In this document: positions 7,105 through 12,912 of the stretch, in pieces
How the letters are laid out: each line of letters opens with the position of its first letter
Numbering within the stretch: position 1 is the stretch's first letter
From: PVC group bacterium
GTDB lineage: Bacteria > Verrucomicrobiota > Kiritimatiellia > CAIKKV01 > PXCX01
Assembly (NCBI GenBank): GCA_003565195.1
Contig: PXCX01000336.1
Span: 1 to 12,912 of the forward strand
Length of the DNA: 12,912 bases
Reading direction: 5' to 3'
Translations under genes and position numbers: made by a program
Notes under the pieces: model-generated
Told to the model about the DNA's origin: nothing
Database searches by the model: none
The model's input: only the letters and a program-made list of their open reading frames with translations

Positions 7105-8413
7105 GTGCCCCCATCCTTTGCATGGTTTGCCAGAATCCGGGATACGAAGTTTCCGTACATTCGCTGTTACGGATCGTCACTGGCCGGCGCGCGAATCCGG
7201 CAATCACGGCCATGGCCATGGCCACCCGGTGATCGCCATCGCTGTCAACGCTACACCCGCCTGGCACCCGACCGCCACATCCCTCAATCCGCATACCGTC
7301 GGGATATTCCTGAACACGCACTCCCATAAGTTTAAGATTACGGGCCATTACGGCAATCCGGTCCGATTCCTTGACACGCAATTCGGCGGCATCCCGGATA
7401 CGGCTCACGCCCTCGGCCAGGGCGCCGGTAACCGCCACCAGCGGCAGTTCATCGATCAGGTTGGGTATTTCGGTGCCACCGGTCTCGGCGCCGCGCAGCA
7501 GATTGTTGCCGCGAATCCGGATGGATCCCATCGGTTCCCCGGTGTCGCCGCAGGAATCATCTTCGGGAACAACATCAACGGTCGCTCCCAGCCGTCGCAT
7601 CCAATCCAGAAACGCGGTCCGCCGCGGATTGAGACCGACCCTTTCAATACACAAATCGGCACCCGGCGCCGTTGCAGCGGCAATCCAAAAGGCGGCGGAT
7701 GAGAAATCGCCCGGTACGCGCCACGATTGCGCTTTGAGTTTAAGCGCGGCACCCCGGTTGCCTGCAATGGTTATGGTGTCGCCAGCGACCCTAATCGGAG
7801 CGCCGGCCATTTGCAGGAGCCGTTCGGTATGATCGCGCGAAGGCAACGGTTCCACAACTGTAGTTATATCGTTCGCGAACAGACCTGCCAGCAGAATACA
7901 GGATTTAACCTGTGCTGAAGCAACCGGTAAACGGTAACTAATAGCGTTCAATCCGCCGCCATGGATCGTGACCGGGGCGCACCCGCGTTCCCCGGTTAAA
8001 GACAAGCGCGCTCCCATTTGTTGTAACGGTTCGGCAATCCGGCGCATTGGCCGGGCCGACAGCGAGGCATCGCCTGTCATGACGGATACGAAAGGTTGCG
8101 CCGCAAGGATGCCGGCCAGCAGCCGCATCCCGGTACCCGAATTCCCCATATCCAGCGGGCCATCGGGCGCACGCAAGCGGCCGCCGGCACCGCGGACGTT
8201 GATCGTGGTGCCGTCACGGCGCAGCTCGGCTCCGAGTCGCTGGACGGCGGCAAGCGTATGCAGGCAATCCTCGCTTTCAAGAAAGCCGTCGATCATGGTC
8301 CAGCCATCGGTGAAAAGCGTCAGCAATGCCAGACGGTGCGATATACTTTTGTCGCCGGGAACGCGCAGCGTCCCGGTCGGACAGCACGGCCCTTCCACGA
8401 TGGCATGTCTCAT
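7079..8413 (-). CDS. aroA: 3-phosphoshikimate 1-carboxyvinyltransferase (EPSP synthase)
   Basis: The 444-residue protein joins shikimate-3-phosphate and PEP in the sixth shikimate step. The family residues are in order: RVPGDKSISHR at 17-27, GNSGTGMRLL at 90-99, SAQVK at 166-170, SRDHTERLL at 192-200, Asp321-Glu322 in DELPLVAV, RVKESDRI at 346-353 and DHRVAMA at 394-400. The combination GDKS, SAQVK and RDHTE is that described for class II EPSP synthases, which tolerate glyphosate; the fourth class II element (N-x-T-R) reads N-P-R-R at 262-265, so the match is partial. Its ATG overlaps the tyrA stop as ATGA (8410-8413), a translational coupling arrangement, and its end overlaps cmk. Confidence 0.97.
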   Translation of the reverse strand: MRHAIVEGPCCPTGTLRVPGDKSISHRLALLTLFTDGWTMIDGFLESEDCLHTLAAVQRLGAELRRDGTTINVRGAGGRLRAPDGPLDMGNSGTGMRLLAGILAAQPFVSVMTGDASLSARPMRRIAEPLQQMGARLSLTGERGCAPVTIHGGGLNAISYRLPVASAQVKSCILLAGLFANDITTVVEPLPSRDHTERLLQMAGAPIRVAGDTITIAGNRGAALKLKAQSWRVPGDFSSAAFWIAAATAPGADLCIERVGLNPRRTAFLDWMRRLGATVDVVPEDDSCGDTGEPMGSIRIRGNNLLRGAETGGTEIPNLIDELPLVAVTGALAEGVSRIRDAAELRVKESDRIAVMARNLKLMGVRVQEYPDGMRIEGCGGRVPGGCSVDSDGDHRVAMAMAVIAGFARRPVTIRNSECTETSYPGFWQTMQRMGAHVQNSRCG

Positions 8414-9297
8414 GACGACACGATCTCCTGCTCGCGCCGGTGCCGTGCTTGCTCGAGAAAATCACGGACGTCATCAAACTCGTGTTCATCGATACAGCGA
8501 CGGATATCCTTGATCATTTCCTGCAAGGCATTCAATTCAAGCAACAGCGCTTCGCGATTAGTGCAAACGATATCATGCCACATTTCGGGCGAACCGCCGG
8601 CAACCCTGGTCGTATCCCGGAAACCGGGACCGACGAACGGTTTCATGTCCGGCTGATCATCGCGGAAGGCGGCGGCCACCAGGGCAGCCGCCATCAGATG
8701 GGGCACATGGCTGGTACGCGCGACCCGGCGATCATGATCGGCAGGCGTAACACAATGAACGCGGGCGCCGACAGACTGCCAGAATTGGCGCAGACGCGCC
8801 ACGATAACCGCGTCATCCGTCTTGGACGGCGTCAAGAAAACCGGCGCATCACGATATAAATCGGCGCGCGCGGCGTTCGGCCCACTTTTTTCCGTTCCGG
8901 TCATGGGATGGCTACCGACATAAACGGCTTGGCTACCCTGCAGCATGGCCCGGATTTCGAGGTCAAGCCATTGCTTGGTACTGCCCACATCGGTCAACGC
9001 CACGTTGCGGGGCAACGCCGGTTTCAGCTTACGGAAAAACGGGGCGAGAGTAAGCACCGGCAAACAGCCAACCACCAATTCGGCATCGGAGACCGCGGCC
9101 GCCGGATCGTCATCAATCCGATCGGCAACCGCCAAACCGGCCGCAGTTTCGCGGGTCGCAGGACTGCGCGAGTATCCGGTCACGAACGGCGGCGACGGCA
9201 AGCGTTTCAGGGCCATCCCAAGCGAGGACCCCATTACGCCCAACCCGAGCAGCGTCACCCGCTGGAAGCCAGCACTGTTTTCAGCGCCTGAACACAT
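8410..9297 (-). CDS. tyrA: Prephenate (or arogenate) dehydrogenase
   Basis: A 295-residue TyrA that oxidatively decarboxylates prephenate (or arogenate) toward tyrosine. The Rossmann loop is GLGVMG at 18-23; LTDVGSTK at 101-108 and GSHPMTGTEKSG at 128-139, with His130 the likely catalytic histidine, are characteristic. At the end of the second strand it reads GYSRSP (41-46), with Ser where NAD-dependent TyrA proteins usually have Asp, so NADP use is plausible. There is no fused chorismate mutase, ACT or AroA domain. The start at 9297 has GGAGGAG (plus CTCCTCC, 9306-9312) 8 nt upstream and lets the FQRV lead into the first strand be translated, which the family usually has. A GTG at 9258 overlapping the hisC stop as GTGA is the alternative and would remove 13 residues. 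Confidence 0.93.
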   Translation of the reverse strand: MCSGAENSAGFQRVTLLGLGVMGSSLGMALKRLPSPPFVTGYSRSPATRETAAGLAVADRIDDDPAAAVSDAELVVGCLPVLTLAPFFRKLKPALPRNVALTDVGSTKQWLDLEIRAMLQGSQAVYVGSHPMTGTEKSGPNAARADLYRDAPVFLTPSKTDDAVIVARLRQFWQSVGARVHCVTPADHDRRVARTSHVPHLMAAALVAAAFRDDQPDMKPFVGPGFRDTTRVAGGSPEMWHDIVCTNREALLLELNALQEMIKDIRRCIDEHEFDDVRDFLEQARHRREQEIVSS

Positions 9298-10370
9298 CGT
9301 TGGTTCTCCTCCATGGTTCCGATACTTACACGCACATACTCAGGCAAACGGTAAACGTCCATTGTCCGGACAATCACCTTCCGACGTTGCAACGCTTCGA
9401 ACACGGCGCGTCCGTTACCGACGCGTACCAGGATGAAGTTCGAAACCGAGGGGACAAACGGCAGATTCATTTCGGTAAATGCGTTTTCAAAAAACTGTAA
9501 TCCCTGCGCCACCAGTCGCCGGGTACGGCGTACGTGCCGTTCGTCGTCGAGAGCGGCCAGCGCGGCTTCCATGGCCATGGCATTGACGTTAAACGGTTGG
9601 CGCACGCGATGCATCAAATCGATCAATTCCTCCGGGGCCACTGCGTAACCGATACGCAGACCAGCCAGTCCGTAGGTTTTGGAGAATGTTCGCAAAACCA
9701 CGACCTTTTTATCCTGCCGCAAATATCGCAGGCTATCGACTTGTTTGCGTTCCGGCAGCAACTCGATATAGGCTTCATCCATCCCGACGATCACATGCTC
9801 GGGCAAGCGTTCCATAAACTTATCGATGGCCCGCTGATCAACCATGGTACCACTGGGATTATTGGGATTGCTGATCATCACCAAGCGTGTTTCCGGGGTA
9901 ATGGCATCAAGCATGGCATCCAGGTCATGCGTATGGTCACGCATGGGAACATCGTGAACCTCGGCTTGGAACGCTCGGGCAATCAAGCGATAGACCACGA
10001 ATGCACGTTCGGCCATCACCAGATTGGTGCCCGGCCCGAGAAAAACGTGTGCCAGAAACTCGAGCAATTCGTTACTTCCATTACCCAACAAAATCTGGTT
10101 GGGCGATACATCGAGTCTTGCCGCCAATGCATGACGCATATAGTATCCACCGCCGTCGGGATACAGATGCATTTTCGCGGCGGCTTTTTTCATGGCCCGG
10201 ACCGCCTTGGTCGAAGGACCCAACGGGTTCTCGTTGGAGGCCAACTTGTCGATAGCGTCGGCGCCTTCGAACCCCAATTCACGAGCCACTTCGTCAATCG
10301 GGCGTCCGGGCTCGTACATTGACAGTTCGGAAATCCATGGTTTGGCAAGGTCACGGAGCGTCTTCATCAC
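9255..10370 (-). CDS. hisC: HisC-family PLP aminotransferase, probably aromatic amino acid aminotransferase
   Basis: A 371-residue fold-type I aminotransferase of the histidinol-phosphate aminotransferase family: KLASNENPLGPS at 42-53, GNGSNELLEF at 96-105, SNPNNPSGT at 167-175, Asp198 in GMDEAYIE (PLP pyridine nitrogen) and Lys231 in RTFSKTYGLAGLRIGYA (Schiff base). No other histidine gene is nearby. Lying between pheA and tyrA, it matches the HisH of the proteobacterial aromatic supraoperon, which transaminates phenylpyruvate and hydroxyphenylpyruvate (or prephenate), so an aromatic role is likelier than, or additional to, histidine synthesis. The pheA stop is embedded in GTGATG: either GTG at 10370 or ATG at 10367 may start translation, with GAGGG just upstream. 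Its 3' end overlaps tyrA by 43 nt. Confidence 0.93.
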   Translation of the reverse strand: MMKTLRDLAKPWISELSMYEPGRPIDEVARELGFEGADAIDKLASNENPLGPSTKAVRAMKKAAAKMHLYPDGGGYYMRHALAARLDVSPNQILLGNGSNELLEFLAHVFLGPGTNLVMAERAFVVYRLIARAFQAEVHDVPMRDHTHDLDAMLDAITPETRLVMISNPNNPSGTMVDQRAIDKFMERLPEHVIVGMDEAYIELLPERKQVDSLRYLRQDKKVVVLRTFSKTYGLAGLRIGYAVAPEELIDLMHRVRQPFNVNAMAMEAALAALDDERHVRRTRRLVAQGLQFFENAFTEMNLPFVPSVSNFILVRVGNGRAVFEALQRRKVIVRTMDVYRLPEYVRVSIGTMEENQRCVQALKTVLASSG

Positions 10371-11443
10371 GGGGTTCCCTCACTTATTTGTTGCGGATAA
10401 GACCCAAGCACCATCAACAGGGTACAATGCCGCTCCACATCGGCAAGCGCACGGGCAACATGCGTATCGGCCGCATGTCCTTCCAAATCAACAAAGAAAT
10501 AGTATTCCCATACACGGTTCCGACTGGGTCTCGACTCTATCCGGGTAAGATTCAGATTGTATTGCTTGAAGATACTGAGGGCACCGTAAAGGGCCCCGAC
10601 ATCATGTTTCACCGAAAAGAAGATAGACGTCTTGTCTTGGCCCGACGAATTCGGGTTGACCGGTCCCAACACCAGGAAGCGGGTCATATTGCCGACCTCA
10701 TCCTGGACGTCGGAGGACAGCAGCTGCAAATCATGCATTTCCGCCGCCAGCTCACCGGCGAGTGCACCGGTTTGCGGATCTTCGGCGGCCATTTGCGCGG
10801 CACGCGCGGTACTGGTGACGGCGGCAACATCAATTCCAGGCAATTCGCGCTGCAACCATCGCCGGCATTGCGCCAGGGCTTGCGGATGCGAGGCAACCCG
10901 ACGCAACCCACGCCGGTCCCCTTTGGCAAGCAAATGATGCGCAACCGGCATGTATATTTCGGCACAAACCGTCTGGCGGGTTTGCAGGAAACTATCCATC
11001 GTTTCGGTCACACCGCCTTCCGAAGAATTTTCCACCGGTACCACACCATAATCGGCACTTTTTTTTGCTGTTGCGTAAAAGACATCGCCGATGGTTTCAC
11101 AGGGTAGATACTCGACAGCAGCACCGAATTTAGACCGTGCCGCCTGATGAGAAAACGTCGAGGGCGGTCCAAGGTATGCGATCGTCAACGGTTTTTCCAT
11201 TGCCAACGCGGCTGACATGATTTCGCGGTAGACAGCCTGGATCATCTTTCCCGTCATCGGCCCCTGATTGATGCTTGCCAGACGGTCAAGCACCTCACGT
11301 TCGCGACAAGGAACGTAAAGCGGCAAACCTGCCTTGCGTTTTAGCTGTCCTACCTCAACCGCGCAAGCGGAACGTTCGTTCAACAACCGCAGGATGGTTT
11401 CATCCAGGCGATCGATTTCAGCGCGATAATCATCAAGATTCAT
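10367..11443 (-). CDS. pheA: P-protein: chorismate mutase / prephenate dehydratase with ACT domain
   Basis: The 358-residue bifunctional enzyme converts chorismate to prephenate and then to phenylpyruvate. Residues 1-85 are an AroQ-type chorismate mutase (MNLDDYRAEIDRLDETILRL and on). Residues about 86-260 are the dehydratase, with LGPPSTFSHQAA at 91-102, VPVENSSEGGV at 125-135 and the TRF motif at 244-246. The C-terminal ACT domain has GALYGAL near 273-279 and ESRPSR at 293-298, the phenylalanine-binding motifs, so feedback inhibition by phenylalanine is expected. The start at 11443 has GGAGG (plus 11450-11454) 6 nt upstream and fits the family N-terminus; a reading from 11527 would add 28 unrelated residues inside scpB. 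It overlaps the scpB stop by 11 nt. Confidence 0.97.
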   Translation of the reverse strand: MNLDDYRAEIDRLDETILRLLNERSACAVEVGQLKRKAGLPLYVPCREREVLDRLASINQGPMTGKMIQAVYREIMSAALAMEKPLTIAYLGPPSTFSHQAARSKFGAAVEYLPCETIGDVFYATAKKSADYGVVPVENSSEGGVTETMDSFLQTRQTVCAEIYMPVAHHLLAKGDRRGLRRVASHPQALAQCRRWLQRELPGIDVAAVTSTARAAQMAAEDPQTGALAGELAAEMHDLQLLSSDVQDEVGNMTRFLVLGPVNPNSSGQDKTSIFFSVKHDVGALYGALSIFKQYNLNLTRIESRPSRNRVWEYYFFVDLEGHAADTHVARALADVERHCTLLMVLGSYPQQISEGTP

Positions 11444-12263
11444 CGGGATCCTCCGCGAACACGCTTGTTTCACCATCATTTTGACGGACCGCTTGGCTAT
11501 CCGGCCCGTTCTCGTTTTGCGCGTCAACCGGCGGACTCCCGGCGTCAGCGTCAGCTTCGGTGGGGTCGTCCACGGTTTGATTGGATGTTACGCCGTCCGA
11601 CGCCTGCGCTTGCGGCGGCGTCTTGACCTTGGCTGAATCGGTTGCGGTAGCCGCCTGATCACGACGCGCTAATTCAGAAATACCGGGCAGTTCATGCAAG
11701 TCTTTCAGTCCGAAATGCTCGAGAAAGCGCTGGGTTGTTCCATAAAGCAACGGTTTCCCGGGCAATTCACTGCGCCCCACAATACGTACGAGTTGCAGTT
11801 CCATCAGGTTGCGCACAACGTAATCCACGTTTACTCCTCGCACGGCCTCGATTTCCGAACGGGTTGCCGGTTGTCGATACGCAATAATGGCCAGCGTTTC
11901 AAGCGATGGCCGCGACAGACGCGCCGGTTTCTCGGTTTGCAGAACATGCCGCATCCAGGGCGAACATTCGGGATCGGTGAACAACCTGTAACCCTCGGCT
12001 ATTTCAACCAACTGAATGCCCAGCGGCCGTTCTTCCAAATCACGGCGTAACGCTTCAACGGCTTCACGGATCTCTTTTTCGCTGATTCCGGCAAACCCGG
12101 ATTCGGCGGCAGGCGGCAACAGATTCGCGTTTTCTCCCTCCGCCGCGTTGACTAGGATTTTTTTTAATCCTTTGATTGTCAACGGCTCAGGTGCACCGTA
12201 AATTAACGCGCCGATCACGCGCCTTAATTCCGGGGTTGTTGATTTAGTGTTGTTGTCTTGCAT
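11433..12263 (-). CDS. scpB: Segregation and condensation protein B
   Basis: The 276-residue ScpB forms a dimer of winged-helix pairs and, with ScpA, bridges the SMC ATPase heads in the condensin that compacts and segregates the chromosome. The diagnostic stretch is residues 115-186: RLSRPSLETLAIIAYRQP, then TRSEIEAVRGV, VVRNLMELQLVRIVGR, PGKPLLYGTT and FLEHFGL. Residues 1-110 hold the first winged-helix region (PELRRVIGALIYGAPEPLTI). From about residue 200 to the end it carries an acidic, Pro/Gln/Asp/Asn-rich tail of about 75 residues with no recognisable fold, making it longer than a typical ScpB of 180-200 residues. The Shine-Dalgarno is weak; two hairpins lie in the gap from scpA. Confidence 0.95.
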   Translation of the reverse strand: MQDNNTKSTTPELRRVIGALIYGAPEPLTIKGLKKILVNAAEGENANLLPPAAESGFAGISEKEIREAVEALRRDLEERPLGIQLVEIAEGYRLFTDPECSPWMRHVLQTEKPARLSRPSLETLAIIAYRQPATRSEIEAVRGVNVDYVVRNLMELQLVRIVGRSELPGKPLLYGTTQRFLEHFGLKDLHELPGISELARRDQAATATDSAKVKTPPQAQASDGVTSNQTVDDPTEADADAGSPPVDAQNENGPDSQAVRQNDGETSVFAEDPDES

Positions 12264-12294
12264 AAACTAGCCAAGCCATTTTCTTGCGCATAAC

Positions 12295-12318
12295 GCTTGC
12301 CAACGATTGTCGGCAAGC
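12295..12318 (-). repeat. Inverted repeat (GCTTGCC / GGCAAGC) in the scpA-scpB gap
   Basis: Seven-base arms at 12295-12301 and 12312-12318 are perfectly complementary around a 10-nt loop. No U-run follows on either strand, so it is not a standard intrinsic terminator. In the mRNA it would fold about 30 nt ahead of the scpB start and could affect transcript stability or scpB translation. Confidence 0.4.
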
Positions 12319-12340
12319 ACTTGTTCCGCACCCCATCACC

Positions 12341-12360
12341 GCCGGCATCCCGATGCCGGC
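12341..12360. repeat. Perfect GC-rich palindrome just after scpA
   Basis: The 20 bases are a self-complementary hairpin: nine paired bases on each side (GCCGGCATC / GATGCCGGC) around a CC loop. It begins 12 bp downstream of the scpA stop in the direction of transcription. No T-run follows, so termination is unlikely. It resembles the intergenic palindromes (REP-like) that many genomes scatter between co-transcribed genes, but only one copy is seen here. Confidence 0.5.
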
Positions 12361-12371
12361 CGCTCGCGGGT

Positions 12372-12912
12372 TCATGTTTCTGTCACAGCGATAACCATAT
12401 CGCCGAAATCTTTTTCCTGCACCACTCTGACTTGTCGCAAGCGAATTAATTCCAATAACGCCAGGAATGTACAAACGATTTCGGAGCGATCGGAGTCTGA
12501 TGGAAACAAACTCCCGAAACCACATGTATGCTGTTGGCGCAGGGTTGTCAGAATCGTTTCAATTTTATCGGCAATCGTGTATTTTTCGCCATGAATTTCA
12601 TTAAAGTCATTGGTTCGCGCGCGTTTAAGGGCTTGATTAAATGCATCGATCAGCTCGAACAAACTAACCTCGGCCAGCGCGATACCGTCGCCGTCCGATT
12701 CCATCGGCACCGCAACGTCGGGGCGGTCGAACATGTTCGCGCGGCGTTGTTCAAGTAAAGACAACCGTCCGGCCGCCTCCTTGAATTTCTTGTACTCAAT
12801 CAGTTGACGCACCAGTTCCCAGCGCGGATCGTCGTCTTCTTCCTCCATCTCTGGTCGATCATCTTCGGGCAGCAACATCCGGCTTTTGATCATCATCAAG
12901 GTCGCCGCCATG
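12372..12912 (-). CDS. scpA: Segregation and condensation protein A (partial, N-terminus beyond the window)
   Basis: The C-terminal 180 or so residues of ScpA, the kleisin that links ScpB to the SMC heads. MAATLMMIKSRMLLP, near the right edge, is the internal kleisin segment normally around residues 70-90, so the real start is outside the window and the Met there is internal. An acidic run (EMEEEDDD) and RWELVRQLIEYKKFKEAA follow. The last 50 residues (RSEIVCTFLALLELIRLRQV, then VVQEKDFGDMVI) form the C-terminal winged helix that contacts the SMC cap. It lies 108 bp upstream of scpB, the only real gap in this operon. Confidence 0.94.
   Translation of the reverse strand, partial: MAATLMMIKSRMLLPEDDRPEMEEEDDDPRWELVRQLIEYKKFKEAAGRLSLLEQRRANMFDRPDVAVPMESDGDGIALAEVSLFELIDAFNQALKRARTNDFNEIHGEKYTIADKIETILTTLRQQHTCGFGSLFPSDSDRSEIVCTFLALLELIRLRQVRVVQEKDFGDMVIAVTET

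Noticed and set aside
9534..11107. Two plus-strand frames of 262 codons each
   Set aside because: They mirror hisC and pheA on the opposite strand; openness follows from the codon use of those genes and no motifs are seen.
11444..11527. Longer pheA reading starting at 11527
   Set aside because: The extra 28 residues are unlike chorismate mutase and lie in scpB; the GGAGG before 11443 decides the start.
1..12912. CRISPR arrays, insertion sequences, tRNA or rRNA genes, phage or defence genes
   Set aside because: No spaced direct repeats, transposase motifs, tRNA-like cloverleafs or defence-family motifs were seen; the window is almost entirely filled by the genes listed.

Overview
The window suggests a Gram-negative bacterium of moderate GC content, probably in the PVC superphylum (Kiritimatiellota/Verrucomicrobiota-like). 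This rests on a fused MetX-MetW, an IF-1 ending in a VTVEMSPYDLTKGRITYRHR-type core, and a separately encoded pheA-hisC-tyrA-aroA-cmk string behind scpAB. The assignment is tentative: no rRNA or other phylogenetic marker is present apart from infA.

Layout. (1) Positions 1-1619, minus strand: a homoserine O-acetyltransferase (MetX) fused in frame to MetW; it runs off the left edge. (2) About 1626-1919: a divergent intergenic region with an exact TATAAT box and, on the minus strand, a 13-codon reading frame behind a strong Shine-Dalgarno, reading MSALNLRLPDSFH. (3) Positions 1920-6081, plus strand: a two-gene unit. A 999-residue protein joins a GlmU/MurU-like sugar nucleotidyltransferase to a very long GHMP (galactokinase-like) sugar kinase, and a MurG-like glycosyltransferase overlaps its end by 14 nt. 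(4) Positions 6059-6301, minus strand: infA (IF-1), overlapping the end of the MurG-like gene tail-to-tail by 23 bp, with its own promoter and an A/T-rich upstream tract. (5) Positions 6433-12912, minus strand: a tightly packed operon transcribed scpA (partial) - scpB - pheA - hisC - tyrA - aroA - cmk. From scpB onward every junction overlaps.

How it works together. The minus-strand operon combines condensin-partner proteins (ScpA/B) with the end of aromatic amino acid synthesis. AroA supplies the chorismate branch, PheA makes phenylpyruvate and TyrA makes hydroxyphenylpyruvate (or tyrosine from arogenate). The HisC-type aminotransferase between them is placed to transaminate these products. 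Cmk is at the end, as in the known pheA-hisH-tyrA-aroF-cmk supraoperon of proteobacteria. MetXW belongs to methionine synthesis.

The least ordinary part is the plus-strand pair. A kinase and a nucleotidyltransferase in one chain would turn a free sugar into an NDP-sugar, as Bacteroides FKP does for fucose but with a different nucleotidyltransferase fold. The coupled MurG-like enzyme would be a natural consumer. The sugar and the acceptor cannot be read from the sequence.
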